A DNA stretch of 55,148 nucleotides from Lentisphaerae bacterium GWF2_38_69 (GTDB lineage: Bacteria > Verrucomicrobiota > Lentisphaeria > Victivallales > GWF2-38-69), in the NCBI GenBank assembly GCA_001803205.1, contig MHBE01000060.1, forward strand, positions 1 to 55,148, in the 5' to 3' direction. Below the pieces are notes generated by a model, which was given only the letters and a program-made list of their open reading frames with translations, made no database searches and was not told the origin of the DNA. The translations under genes were made by a program, and so were the position numbers. This document shows, piece after piece, positions 41,820-51,530 of the stretch. Each line of letters starts with the position of its first letter. Position 1 is the first letter of the stretch.

Positions 41820-42164
41820 ATGGACGAAGAACTTAAAATATCGACATCAAGCGCAATGAAAGTATCACAAGGCGTGGCATTCGGGCTTGAAGGCAATCTA
41901 TTTATTATACTTTTAGCCGGAGTCCTTGGGACTATGTTCCTCCTGATACTTTTAATTGGCTTTATAAAGCTTCCTCTGATAAATGCAATAACAGTAAGTA
42001 TCATGCCTCTACTTCTAGTAATGGTTTACCTGAAAATATTCAGGATAGGGAAACCGCCTGCATATCAGAAGGATTTAATAGACCTGCTTATGAGAGGAGA
42101 CACGATTAATCCGCATCCCAAACAGCAAAAACGGAATCCATATATTTCTACAAGGAGTAATTAA
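41820..42164 (+). CDS. virB3: VirB3/TrbD-like inner-membrane protein
   Basis: 114 residues with two closely spaced hydrophobic segments (FIILLAGVLGTMFLLILLIG and ITVSIMPLLLVMVYLKIF) and a basic C-terminus, as in VirB3. It lies between the pilin and the VirB4 gene, the conserved order, and ends 2 bp before virB4. Sequence alone is not diagnostic; the call leans on position. Confidence 0.7.
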   Translation: MDEELKISTSSAMKVSQGVAFGLEGNLFIILLAGVLGTMFLLILLIGFIKLPLINAITVSIMPLLLVMVYLKIFRIGKPPAYQKDLIDLLMRGDTINPHPKQQKRNPYISTRSN

Positions 42165-42166
42165 TT

Positions 42167-44893
42167 ATGAGACAACCAAATGGATGGTTTGTAAATAATA
42201 TGATAGTATTCGGTGATCTTGATACTAGAGGATATGTGTCAAAAGGTTTCAAGATAAATACCTGCGACTCACGTCAGTCATTTAATATGACATTGAACGA
42301 AATTCATCATAGATTGAACACATTTCTTCGAACCATAGAGCATGATACAAGAGTTCAATTCCAATGGGGAGTAGATTCTGACTATCAACGAGAACTGCTT
42401 TTATACAGAGCGGAAACTGAAAAAACAGCAAAAAATGAATGGACTAAGTTTGTCCGGGAAGAAAGGTTCAACAGATACTGGAAGATGATGTTAAATAGAG
42501 AATTAAGAAGAGAAAATCTCTATATATACGTCACTAAAAAAATAAAAGAGCATGTGCCTAATAATCTTACTGATGATGAACTGGAGGATTTCTACACAGA
42601 CCTGCTGAAGAACTATCAGCTATTTTTTAATCGTAAATTTAATGAACTTCAGGCCATTCTCTCTAATGGTTCAACAAAAGTCTCGGCGATGACAGATGAA
42701 GATCATTTTCTACATTGGGTAAAATTCTTAAACCCTTCTTTTTCAGACAGAGATATGGAGTTTGATCCATTAACTCTTTTTGAAGCTGATTCAACAATAC
42801 AGGACAATTGCTGGTTCAGTGGATTCAAGGGAAATAATAAGAGAAACATCAACAACGATTTTGCCTTTTTTATGGATGAATATTATCACGATATTATCCT
42901 GATAAAAAGAATGCCAGAGACAACTTATCCAGGAATAATGCATCAATTGACATCATTGCCTATCATCAATTATTCCATCACTGTAAACATCTACCCGATA
43001 CAGCTCGAAGTTAAAATCGATGAGACCGAAAGACTCATTGAAAGGCTCAAAGGCGATATGGCCGCGGAAAGAAAAGCCAGCCTGGAAGCCAGCATAGATA
43101 AAGCACATGACAGGCTCTATAACATTTCATCAGGAGAAAAGATTCCCTTTAAAGCAGATGTAATAATAAGGCTTTGGGCAAGTAATACAGAACAGTTGAT
43201 AAACAACGCATCAATAATAAAGAGCCAGATCAATCTGATGAACGGTTCCAAATATTGGGAAATCCCTAACTGCACAACAGCGAAAAATTTGTTTTACATG
43301 ACATGGCCTGGATGGACATTCAGTGAATATTCTGATGAAGGATACGCTATCGAAGAGGATGATCCCAAACTCACCGATATGATCCCTTTTAGTTCTACAT
43401 ATACCGGATTGCTTGAAAATGCCGAAGCTCTATATGACGGAGATTTGTATAACATAATTGGAGTAAAAACCTTTAAAGCCAATTCACCACAACACTCTGC
43501 CGTATTCGGGTCTACAGGGGCCGGAAAATCGGCGACAATTATTGATCTTCTTTCTCAGACTGAATGTTTTTATGATTTTAGCTGCATCATTGAAGATGGG
43601 CTTTCCTATGGAGTGATGACCAGGGCTTATGGAGAAGTACCTATAATCTTTAATCCCAACTCGACATACATAATCAACTATCTTGATACTGGTAGGCTTC
43701 CTATAACTCCGCAGCATATTTCATCGGCATCAGGACTGGTTGCCATGATGTGCGGTCACTCAACAGATGAGAGTCTTATGAAAAGGCGCACATCAATTAT
43801 TACGGAGCATATAAACATGCTTTATGAGGACAAATACAACGACTGGAAAGAGTCTCATCAGGATATGATCCCTGACATTGCAAAGACTGTTCTTGCAGTA
43901 AATAAATACAAAACAAAGGAAATGCCAGAAGGATCTTCTTTCATTGAGGCATGGGTGGAATTCAGAGACATCAGGAATGATCCAGAAAGTATAGCCAAGG
44001 AGATATTAAACAGTATCTCAGAGGATGATATTTCGAAGCTAATGGTAAGCGATGAAGAGAGTATCAAAAATGTTGCATATGCATGGTTCAATAATAACGA
44101 GTATCCCGTGCATTCAGAACTGTATGAGCTTATAAGAATGTCTTCTTTTGAATTCGGATCTGATAAAGAAATTGGCAGCATCGCTCAGCAGATAAAAGAC
44201 TGGTGCTATAATGGCAAACATGGTTGTCTATTTGATGGATTTACAAATGTCAGGTTTGATAGAAAAATTGTCCACTTTGAACTTGGCAGACTTTCTTCAG
44301 CAGATAAACAACTCAAAGAGATCGTAGTATTTCTTATAAGCAATCAGATTAGAAATCATATAATCTCACTGCCGAGAAAATGCAGAAAGAGAATTGTCTT
44401 TGAAGAGGCAGGCAAACTTCTGAATATTCCCGGAGGAACAGAAATCATATCTGAAGCTTATGCCCAGATGAGAAAACTAAATACGTTTGTTCTGACGATA
44501 GTTCAGCAATATGCGATGTTCAAAAACGATGCCATTCGCCCGATTATAATGGGAAATTCCAAACAGTTCTTTATTTTGAAACAACTGCTTGGAAGTGATC
44601 TTGATGATCTAAGCAAGGACATAACCATTTCTGAAAGAGCAAAGAATATCATAAGGGAATATAAAAGCCCTGCAGATAATGAGGCATTGGATAAGTATGC
44701 TTCATTCACCTACCATTTTGACAGTTATCCGGTTCCGGAATACGGAACGGTCAGAAACATCTGTTGTCCTGAAATGCTTTATGTGAGCAGTTCGAATGCC
44801 GAATTATTTGATATTCGTTCAAGGCAGCTAAAAAAAGAGCCAAACCTTGTTGAAGCAATAAAAAGATATTCCAGAAATATTGCTATAGCGTGA
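42167..44893 (+). CDS. virB4: VirB4-family T4SS ATPase
   Basis: 908 residues. The N-terminal 400 residues resemble the VirB4 N-domain. Walker A VFGSTGAGKSATIIDLL is near 448 and a Walker B-like RIVFEEAGKLLNIPGG near 745, with Glu in place of the usual Asp. TFVLTIVQQYAMF is typical of the region after it. VirB4 energises pilus assembly and substrate transfer at the inner membrane. It is slightly longer than the usual 800 or so residues. Confidence 0.9.
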   Translation: MRQPNGWFVNNMIVFGDLDTRGYVSKGFKINTCDSRQSFNMTLNEIHHRLNTFLRTIEHDTRVQFQWGVDSDYQRELLLYRAETEKTAKNEWTKFVREERFNRYWKMMLNRELRRENLYIYVTKKIKEHVPNNLTDDELEDFYTDLLKNYQLFFNRKFNELQAILSNGSTKVSAMTDEDHFLHWVKFLNPSFSDRDMEFDPLTLFEADSTIQDNCWFSGFKGNNKRNINNDFAFFMDEYYHDIILIKRMPETTYPGIMHQLTSLPIINYSITVNIYPIQLEVKIDETERLIERLKGDMAAERKASLEASIDKAHDRLYNISSGEKIPFKADVIIRLWASNTEQLINNASIIKSQINLMNGSKYWEIPNCTTAKNLFYMTWPGWTFSEYSDEGYAIEEDDPKLTDMIPFSSTYTGLLENAEALYDGDLYNIIGVKTFKANSPQHSAVFGSTGAGKSATIIDLLSQTECFYDFSCIIEDGLSYGVMTRAYGEVPIIFNPNSTYIINYLDTGRLPITPQHISSASGLVAMMCGHSTDESLMKRRTSIITEHINMLYEDKYNDWKESHQDMIPDIAKTVLAVNKYKTKEMPEGSSFIEAWVEFRDIRNDPESIAKEILNSISEDDISKLMVSDEESIKNVAYAWFNNNEYPVHSELYELIRMSSFEFGSDKEIGSIAQQIKDWCYNGKHGCLFDGFTNVRFDRKIVHFELGRLSSADKQLKEIVVFLISNQIRNHIISLPRKCRKRIVFEEAGKLLNIPGGTEIISEAYAQMRKLNTFVLTIVQQYAMFKNDAIRPIIMGNSKQFFILKQLLGSDLDDLSKDITISERAKNIIREYKSPADNEALDKYASFTYHFDSYPVPEYGTVRNICCPEMLYVSSSNAELFDIRSRQLKKEPNLVEAIKRYSRNIAIA

Positions 44894-44920
44894 TAATTAA
44901 GTAAATAGAAGGGTATTCCA

Positions 44921-45193
44921 ATGTTCAATATAATCAGGATATTATCCTTTTCTTCTCTAATAGTTTCTCTCGTCTCCATTACAGCTTGTTCGTCCACTGA
45001 TGAAATCAGGGATGCCTATGATCTTGGAATGGGTGACACAGTTAAACGGCAATACTGGATAATCCAGAGCCAGCAGAAAAAAAGCGATGATAAAAACTAC
45101 AACATCAAGTATTACAAAATTCAATCTCCAACAGATGTGGACGGAGTAAAATTCGTTCCGCATACCATAACAGTAAGGACAATCGATGTATGA
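44921..45193 (+). CDS. Small lipoprotein, VirB7 position
   Basis: 90 residues with a signal peptide ending in lipobox SITAC (Cys near 23). The mature part is about 65 residues (DEIRDAYDLGMGDTVKRQYW) and not recognised. The stop overlaps the next ATG. Small lipoproteins anchor the outer-membrane ring of T4SSs by binding VirB9; this one or the lipoprotein at 50879 could fill that role. Confidence 0.65.
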   Translation: MFNIIRILSFSSLIVSLVSITACSSTDEIRDAYDLGMGDTVKRQYWIIQSQQKKSDDKNYNIKYYKIQSPTDVDGVKFVPHTITVRTIDV

Positions 45194-46089
45194 AAAAATA
45201 TATTACATGCACATTAATTACAGTAATTATATTAACTTTAGGATGCTGTGAAATATTTGCATTTCCTGTGGTTGATGTAGGGACACATTCATTGCTTTCG
45301 GCACAGACAACAAACGATATTGTCGAAGGCATAGACAGAGCACAAGAGGCTTTAAGAGCATATAGCCAAAGCATTAAACTCTACGAAAATGCCATTGACC
45401 GATTCAATAAGCTTCAGGACATATATAAAAACGATATAGAACGAAACAGCCTGATTAATACAATTAAGGATTTCAAAGGCGATCCGCAGGAACTTATCGG
45501 CATCCTTGCAAATACAAAAAGAACTGTCAGGCGATATGACTACTACAGTAATCGTTACTATCAGAATCCGGAAGACATAGTGACAGATCAGAACCTCTGG
45601 AAAAATTTCGAAAGAGCTTACGGACATGTAGATAATGTTACCTATAGATTCACCGGGGATAATACTAAACAGCATTATGAAAACCTTCAGGAGCTTGCGA
45701 CATCATATTATGATTATGACACCTTGATAAAAGAAAATATCGCAAAAAAACAGACATTGCAGAAAGAGCTCGAAAGGCTTCAGGATTGTTATGATAATGC
45801 TGATACAGAAAACAAAAGACTTGCCTATGCTAAAGGAATGGATGTCGTAAAACAAAGCCTTAATCAGATACAGGATCAGGAAGAGAATTCGTACAGAAAT
45901 CTTCAAGTTTTAATGAACAGGGAGAAAATTTACAGTTCTGTTCGTAATTATCTGGACGATAACAATTATGCATATCAGGAAACCAAGAACAGGGAAAATT
46001 CTAAATATCTGACTAATGAAGAAGCATATAACTCTCTTCGAGAACAGGAAGACAAAGCATTGGCCAGAAATGATCTGAACCTTTGGTAA
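45190..46089 (+). CDS. virB5: VirB5/TrbJ-like secreted protein
   Basis: 299 residues. The signal peptide ends around ILTLGCCEIFAF. The mature protein is mostly helical and coiled-coil-prone (EGIDRAQEALRAYSQSIKLY, LQKELERLQDCYDNADTENK). TrbJ/VirB5 proteins are periplasmic, helical and sit at the pilus tip. Position before the VirB6-like gene matches the vir order. Confidence 0.68.
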   Translation: MKKYITCTLITVIILTLGCCEIFAFPVVDVGTHSLLSAQTTNDIVEGIDRAQEALRAYSQSIKLYENAIDRFNKLQDIYKNDIERNSLINTIKDFKGDPQELIGILANTKRTVRRYDYYSNRYYQNPEDIVTDQNLWKNFERAYGHVDNVTYRFTGDNTKQHYENLQELATSYYDYDTLIKENIAKKQTLQKELERLQDCYDNADTENKRLAYAKGMDVVKQSLNQIQDQEENSYRNLQVLMNREKIYSSVRNYLDDNNYAYQETKNRENSKYLTNEEAYNSLREQEDKALARNDLNLW

Positions 46090-46105
46090 ACAGGAGAGAA
46101 ATAAT

Positions 46106-47143
46106 ATGGATTTCAACGGACTTGATTTTGCCTTAAAGATCAGAAATGTGCTTTTGCCTGTCGCTTTTATCATAATCCTCTTCGGATGGTTATGGCAGGT
46201 AAAAAACTATACTGTCAATTCATCTTTGAGCACAATGAAAAATATTGTGGGAACCTTTATGATCACGGCATTGATCATGGGATATCCGACACTTCTTCTA
46301 AAAGGAACCGATGCTGTATATGACGCTTCAAAAGAGGCTACAGTACAGGTAGACCAGGCAATGGACACATGGAGCAAGGCTTCTATCGAAGGAGAAAACT
46401 CCACATTCAATTTTACTGCCAAAATATCTAAGTTTTTTTATAATCTTGGATTCGGAATGTCAAGAATTTTGCGCAAGTTTCTATTGAGTATGCAGAGATG
46501 TCTTGAGTATGTTCTTATAGCTCTATCTCCATTAATGATAGCATTTCTTAAACCTGAAGATACACGGCCAATCGGAGCTAAGTTTCTTATCACCTCAATT
46601 GGCGTAATGATGTGGATAATCGGTCTTAATATTGCTGATCTCATGATGTTTCAGTCATGGGATCTCATTGCAGGGCTTATTACATTTGGAGGGGCAGCAG
46701 CAGGAACAGCTTCAGCTACATTTGTTGCCGGGAGTTCTGTTATATCAGGAGCCATTCCTCTTACGATCTTTGGTTCGATTGTCACAGCTTTATTCTTCCT
46801 TATAAGCACCGTTCTTTTTTATATGCTTGGTCCGATAATCGTAATGAAGCTGATTAATGGAGCTGATCCAACACAGGCGGTATTAAACACCGTTACAAAG
46901 ACTGCTGTTATGGGAGCTGGTTCCTCAGCTTTGCAAAAAGCAATTGCCACTGGTGCCTTTAATCTTCAGAAAAATATCACTAGTGCAGCAGGTAACGCTG
47001 CCAGTGGGATTAGCAATTATGTCCGGAATACATTACATGGTTCCGGAACTAATACATTCGCATCTACAGGAAGCAGAAAACCAAATCTCGATTTAAGGGG
47101 CAATCCAGTTAAACCATTCACTGCAGACAAAGGGAATAAATAA
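46106..47143 (+). CDS. virB6: VirB6/TrbL-like polytopic membrane protein
   Basis: 345 residues with about six hydrophobic segments (VLLPVAFIIILFGWLWQV, VLIALSPLMIAFL, FLITSIGVMMWIIGLNIADL, a Gly/Ala-rich segment near 195, IFGSIVTALFFLISTVLFYM) and a polar C-terminal tail of about 80 residues. This matches VirB6/TrbL, which forms part of the inner-membrane channel. AGGAGAG lies before the ATG. Confidence 0.78.
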   Translation: MDFNGLDFALKIRNVLLPVAFIIILFGWLWQVKNYTVNSSLSTMKNIVGTFMITALIMGYPTLLLKGTDAVYDASKEATVQVDQAMDTWSKASIEGENSTFNFTAKISKFFYNLGFGMSRILRKFLLSMQRCLEYVLIALSPLMIAFLKPEDTRPIGAKFLITSIGVMMWIIGLNIADLMMFQSWDLIAGLITFGGAAAGTASATFVAGSSVISGAIPLTIFGSIVTALFFLISTVLFYMLGPIIVMKLINGADPTQAVLNTVTKTAVMGAGSSALQKAIATGAFNLQKNITSAAGNAASGISNYVRNTLHGSGTNTFASTGSRKPNLDLRGNPVKPFTADKGNK

Positions 47144-47146
47144 AAA

Positions 47147-47854
47147 ATGAAGTTTACTTTTTTCAAAAACAAGGCAAAAAAGGATCCTATAAAGGAGCCT
47201 AATCTAAAAGGTATAAACAAAATAGATGTAATCAAAAAATTTAATCCAGCCTTACTCTTTGCTAATAATATGAAAGCTGCAAGATTCTGGATGTTTTGTT
47301 GTTTCGTAATGCTTGCCGGACTGATAATACAACCAATCCTCATGACATACTTTTCTACAAAAAATAAAGAAAACATTGTCATTATGGATCCATCCGGGGA
47401 CTTCCATATTGATCCTGTCATTGGAATGCAAAAAGCATTAAAAATGCACGAATACATAGCTGAACTTGCGGCTATAGCTTTCCTTAACAGGAATCCAAAT
47501 GGCCTGGATAATTCTGAACTTCTCAGTCAGACTTTTTCCAATAGTGCTATTGAGAAGATCAAGCAAGAGATGAGTAAGGATTCAGACAGGTTTTCAAAAC
47601 GTCTGATCCATCAGAAAGCTGAGATAAAGTCTATAAAGGCAATAAGAACCACTGACAGACAGGTGATATGCCAGGTAAAAGGGCAGCTAATAAGAAACGG
47701 CACATACAGAGGACAACCTTTTCAGGAAGGGATGAATTTCACTCTGGACTTGTTGATGCAGAAGAACCCAGATTTCGGAAATAATCTTAGGCTTCCGCTT
47801 GCCGTCATAAAATATTCCCTGGCTACAAGCCCTCTAGAGAACAACAAAGCTTAA
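47147..47854 (+). CDS. virB8: VirB8/TrbF-like protein
   Basis: 235 residues: a short cytoplasmic basic N-terminus, one membrane segment at about 46-66 (FWMFCCFVMLAGLIIQPIL) and a periplasmic NTF2-like domain (IKSIKAIRTTDRQVICQVKG), which is the VirB8 topology. It starts 3 bp after virB6. VirB8 is a core assembly factor contacting VirB10. Confidence 0.75.
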   Translation: MKFTFFKNKAKKDPIKEPNLKGINKIDVIKKFNPALLFANNMKAARFWMFCCFVMLAGLIIQPILMTYFSTKNKENIVIMDPSGDFHIDPVIGMQKALKMHEYIAELAAIAFLNRNPNGLDNSELLSQTFSNSAIEKIKQEMSKDSDRFSKRLIHQKAEIKSIKAIRTTDRQVICQVKGQLIRNGTYRGQPFQEGMNFTLDLLMQKNPDFGNNLRLPLAVIKYSLATSPLENNKA

Positions 47855-47864
47855 AGGTCGTAAG

Positions 47865-48869
47865 ATGAAGAAAATTATATACATAATATCTGTTCTCTTA
47901 TTAGGCTCTTCAATATATGCGGGGCCTATTAAACAGTTTATCCTCGATTCAAACATTGTTTATACATTGAACATTTCCCGTGATGGAAGTGTTACAACCG
48001 TAATGTTTCCTTCTCCAATACAGGGCATCTATGGTTCAAACATCATCAGTGATCCTTCAAAAGCAAAAGATAATGGGGCATATCTGCTAACTTATCAGGA
48101 AGGGAATTATTATTTCTCAATTAAGTCAATAAGAAGTGATCAGACAGCATCTTTAAATATTGTCTATAACAGGAAAATATATGTTATCAATTTAAAAAGT
48201 GTGTCAGAGAATGAAGCTTATAACTCTGTGACATTTGAAACAGGTAATTCATCTCTAGGCTCTTCAAACGGTAACAGTAATCCGAGAGTTGGTCCGTCTT
48301 TATTAGTATCTGCGATTGATAAAGCGAAGATGTATCCATTGTTATTGCAGCAGTTTCCTGATAATGTCGCAAATATTCAGTACAGACATAGAGAAGACTT
48401 GTTCAAGTACAAAGGATACTCGGTAAAACTCAATGCTATCTATAGATTTAATGATATTGATACTCTTGTATTTTGGGTAATCCTTACAAATTCAACGGAT
48501 CAGAAAATAACCTACGATCCTGCAAACATAGCAATAAGGTGCGGAGAGAAAATATACTTCTCATCGCTTTCGGATGCATCCGGAGTCATCCCTCCAAATG
48601 GAACAACTCAGGCATATTTCTGTATAACAGGAACTCCTGATGGCAGTAAGAATTGGCTGTCAGTAGATAACAATTTTCTTGTGCTTTTGGCTGTAAATAA
48701 TCCTGACTCTTCAAAGGATGCTCCAAATAATGATCCTAACGCGATGAAAAAGCTTATTCTTGAACAGAGACTTAAAGACCTTAATAGTGAACTTGATAAA
48801 GCTGACACTCAAAAGGAAATAGATGACATTCAGCAAAAGTTCTCAGAAATACAAAAGCAGCTAAGCTAG
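47865..48869 (+). CDS. virB9: VirB9/TrbG-like outer-membrane-complex protein
   Basis: 334 residues with a signal peptide (IISVLLLGSSIYAG). The mature N-domain has VYTLNISRDGSVTTVMFPSP, similar to the first beta-rich domain of VirB9/TrbG. The central part is beta-rich, and the last 50 residues form a charged helix (QRLKDLNSELDKADTQKEID) not typical of VirB9. The order between VirB8 and VirB10 supports the call. Confidence 0.68.
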   Translation: MKKIIYIISVLLLGSSIYAGPIKQFILDSNIVYTLNISRDGSVTTVMFPSPIQGIYGSNIISDPSKAKDNGAYLLTYQEGNYYFSIKSIRSDQTASLNIVYNRKIYVINLKSVSENEAYNSVTFETGNSSLGSSNGNSNPRVGPSLLVSAIDKAKMYPLLLQQFPDNVANIQYRHREDLFKYKGYSVKLNAIYRFNDIDTLVFWVILTNSTDQKITYDPANIAIRCGEKIYFSSLSDASGVIPPNGTTQAYFCITGTPDGSKNWLSVDNNFLVLLAVNNPDSSKDAPNNDPNAMKKLILEQRLKDLNSELDKADTQKEIDDIQQKFSEIQKQLS

Positions 48870-48892
48870 TTGAATTAGAAAGGAAATAACAT

Positions 48893-49639
48893 ATGAAATA
48901 CATACACACGATACTAATATTCTTTACCTTCTCATCAATTCTATTGGCAGAAGATCTTCCAAAATATGAAGAAGCAGTAAAACTTAACCAGAGGCTCGAA
49001 CTCATAAGTAAGGTTAATAGTCTGACGGATAGTCTTAATAGGCTAAATAAAGATCATGTTGCGAAGATGAACCAATATGCCGGACTTCTGGAAGAAAAAG
49101 ACCTTGAGCTGAAAAAACAGAAGGAAGAATATGATAAGAAAATTGATGAATTAAAAACAGAAAATCAGAAAGATCGAGAGTCTTTTAATAAGGAATTGGA
49201 TAATCAGCGTATATGTCTAAGAGACCAACAATCAAAATATTCAGATAGTATTGAGAAAATTAATTCCGAAAACTTTGATGCAATTTCAAATCTTAAAGAA
49301 AAATATGAAAGTCTTTTAAAAAAATCCGCTTCTGATTATCAGAAGGAATTATCCTCACAGCGAAATCATTACACCGAAAACATTTCAACACTTCAAAATG
49401 ATATCAAAAATAACAACGATTCTCTGAAATTAGAACTCAGCGAATTCAGAAAAGATGAGAATAAAGTTATATCTGATATTCAAAAAAGACTGACTGCCAT
49501 TGAAAACCAGCAGAAAACCAATCTTCCAGCGCCTATATCAGATAGAGGGCTTGCGTTAAAAGATGCGCCTATTGATAAACAGTCTCTGCCTAATATAGAA
49601 CACAATTATTTTTATAGGCTTATACATAAATTCATTTAA
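48893..49639 (+). CDS. Exported coiled-coil protein of the T4SS operon
   Basis: 248 residues: a signal peptide (LIFFTFSSILLAE), then an almost continuous coiled coil (about 25-215), including LEEKDLELKKQKEEYDKKID and FDAISNLKEKYESLLKKSA, then a short tail ending in FYRLIHKFI. I know no standard T4SS component with this form. Being between virB9 and virB10 it probably acts in the periplasm with the core complex, perhaps as a spacer or surface filament. Confidence 0.65.
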   Translation: MKYIHTILIFFTFSSILLAEDLPKYEEAVKLNQRLELISKVNSLTDSLNRLNKDHVAKMNQYAGLLEEKDLELKKQKEEYDKKIDELKTENQKDRESFNKELDNQRICLRDQQSKYSDSIEKINSENFDAISNLKEKYESLLKKSASDYQKELSSQRNHYTENISTLQNDIKNNNDSLKLELSEFRKDENKVISDIQKRLTAIENQQKTNLPAPISDRGLALKDAPIDKQSLPNIEHNYFYRLIHKFI

Positions 49640-49658
49640 CTAAATAGGCACTTTAGAT

Positions 49659-50864
49659 ATGAAAGACGCACGAAGTATTATCAATTTTATAAAGACGCCT
49701 ATAGGAAAGTTTGTCATGCTTTTTATTGTTCTTTTGTTTATTATGGTAATATCCCCATTTTTAAGAAGCCTGCTTTCTGCAGAAATGCCAAAAGGTGGCA
49801 ACTATACTATTCAGGAATCCGAAGGCTCGGTAGTTCTTAATCCCGGGAAGTTTATTCCAGGGAGCGAAACCACAAATGTTATAGTTAGGAATGATTCTGA
49901 ACCTGATACAAGTATCCCAGAAAAGAGGGCTGTTCCTAATGTTAAAACCTTTGAAGCAGCAGAAACAAAGCAACAAAACAAGGATTCTGTTAGTAATATC
50001 TATAGTAACACCAGAGCACTTAGTATTACTCCTCTTGATCTATACACTGCAAAGTCACAGGATAATAGCTCACCTATGACAGAATTTGCTCCTTATGGAA
50101 GGCTGATTCCTTGTGAACTTATAAATACTATAGATTCGGCCAATACAGAAACACCAATAATAGGACTTGTAACAGAAGATGTTTATAACGAAGGGAAACT
50201 TATAATTCCTTCCGGAACTGAAGTACATGGAACTGCACGTTCAACGCCAATCAGAGATCATATTGCAACAAGTACTTCATGGATTCTTGTGTGGAGGTCT
50301 GATAGCACAGATAATGGACTTGAATTAAAAGTAAAAGGGATTGCCCTTGAAGATGGTAGAATTGCAGGATCAGAAGGTAAAAAATGGTCTATTACTGACG
50401 GGAGCGCTGGGATTAAAGGATATACAATCGATAACAGAAGTCTTGCCGAACTTAAAGCAATAGCATTAAAAATGCTTGCAGGTATGGGACAGGGTATGTA
50501 CAAAAATAATATTGTTGGAATGTCCGGAGGAGCCGCAATGATTGAGTCCGGAGGGACGTGGGCTGATTCATTAGGTAAAGGTCTTGAGCAATCTGCTGAT
50601 CTTTATGCCGATATAATGCTAAGTCATATCATGAAGGATGGATTTTTTGTCAGATGTCCTGCCGGATCAACTTTTTATCTTTATGTAGAACAAACTATCG
50701 ATATGAGAAAAGCGTCCATAGCTGGTTCTCGTGTCGATCTGACTAATAACAATGAGAAAAGTGATGAAAAAGTATTCACATCTCAGGAGGATATCTATCC
50801 AAAAGCCAATGAACTGGAACAGAAAAAAGAAATGTTATTAAAAAATTACCCAGGATTACAATAA
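49659..50864 (+). CDS. virB10: VirB10/TrbI-like core protein
   Basis: 401 residues. A short cytoplasmic N-terminus, one membrane segment (about 17-37, FVMLFIVLLFIMVISPFL), a linker, then the C-terminal TrbI domain. The latter includes PYGRLIPCELINTIDS, PIIGLVTEDVYNEGKLIIPS and GTEVHGTARS, and finally VRCPAGSTFYLYVEQTIDM. VirB10 spans both membranes and relays ATP-driven changes. The domain is complete. Confidence 0.85.
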   Translation: MKDARSIINFIKTPIGKFVMLFIVLLFIMVISPFLRSLLSAEMPKGGNYTIQESEGSVVLNPGKFIPGSETTNVIVRNDSEPDTSIPEKRAVPNVKTFEAAETKQQNKDSVSNIYSNTRALSITPLDLYTAKSQDNSSPMTEFAPYGRLIPCELINTIDSANTETPIIGLVTEDVYNEGKLIIPSGTEVHGTARSTPIRDHIATSTSWILVWRSDSTDNGLELKVKGIALEDGRIAGSEGKKWSITDGSAGIKGYTIDNRSLAELKAIALKMLAGMGQGMYKNNIVGMSGGAAMIESGGTWADSLGKGLEQSADLYADIMLSHIMKDGFFVRCPAGSTFYLYVEQTIDMRKASIAGSRVDLTNNNEKSDEKVFTSQEDIYPKANELEQKKEMLLKNYPGLQ

Positions 50865-50878
50865 CTAAGGAATAAGAA

Positions 50879-51526
50879 ATGAAGAAAATGATAGTAATAA
50901 ACATAGTTTACGGTACAACTCTTATAATATTAAGCGCTTGCAGCAGTACTCCAAAAGTTGAACCTCAAACACAGGTTATGACACCTGTTTATGTAGCTGG
51001 AACAAATGTGTCTGAAATAAGAATGAATGATGTCAGGAATCCAGAAAATGTCGAAGTATATACTGTTGGCAGATACATTGATCCAAATAACAGCGACATC
51101 ATGTATGAAAAGAGTGAGCTGTACAGGCTTGCCAATTCATCAACATGGAATAGGCGTCCAAATCCGCCAATAAAGCTATCAGATGGTTCTACTTTTCTTG
51201 AGCCTGAGGCGTCCAATACTGCAGAGATAAAACCTTTATATGTTGAATTGGAAAAAAGGATCATGGATTATAGGGATGCAGTAGCTCAGAATAATCAAAA
51301 ATATGCCGAGATGATAAATAAAGGAGCCCAGGACATAAATCAGTCTGCACAAAAGATGGATGCTCTTATAAAACAGAATGAAGCCATGATTAAAAATCAG
51401 AATGAACTGAATGAGAAAATTAAAAAGCAATCCGAAACTACAAATGAGTTGAAAAAACTGATTGAGGCAAAACCTCAGGAAAATACAGTTGATAAAACAT
51501 CTCCAATCTCAGATGTAAAGGCTTAA
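50879..51526 (+). CDS. Lipoprotein with C-terminal coiled coil
   Basis: 215 residues. The lipobox is LSAC (Cys near 21), followed by a proline-rich region (VEPQTQVMTPVYVAGTNVSE), a central domain, and a coiled coil at about 120-200 (KMDALIKQNEAMIKNQNELN, KIKKQSETTNELKKL). It could be the functional VirB7/TrbH partner of the outer-membrane ring. It precedes the coupling protein by 4 bp. Confidence 0.65.
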   Translation: MKKMIVINIVYGTTLIILSACSSTPKVEPQTQVMTPVYVAGTNVSEIRMNDVRNPENVEVYTVGRYIDPNNSDIMYEKSELYRLANSSTWNRRPNPPIKLSDGSTFLEPEASNTAEIKPLYVELEKRIMDYRDAVAQNNQKYAEMINKGAQDINQSAQKMDALIKQNEAMIKNQNELNEKIKKQSETTNELKKLIEAKPQENTVDKTSPISDVKA

Positions 51527-51530
51527 ACAA

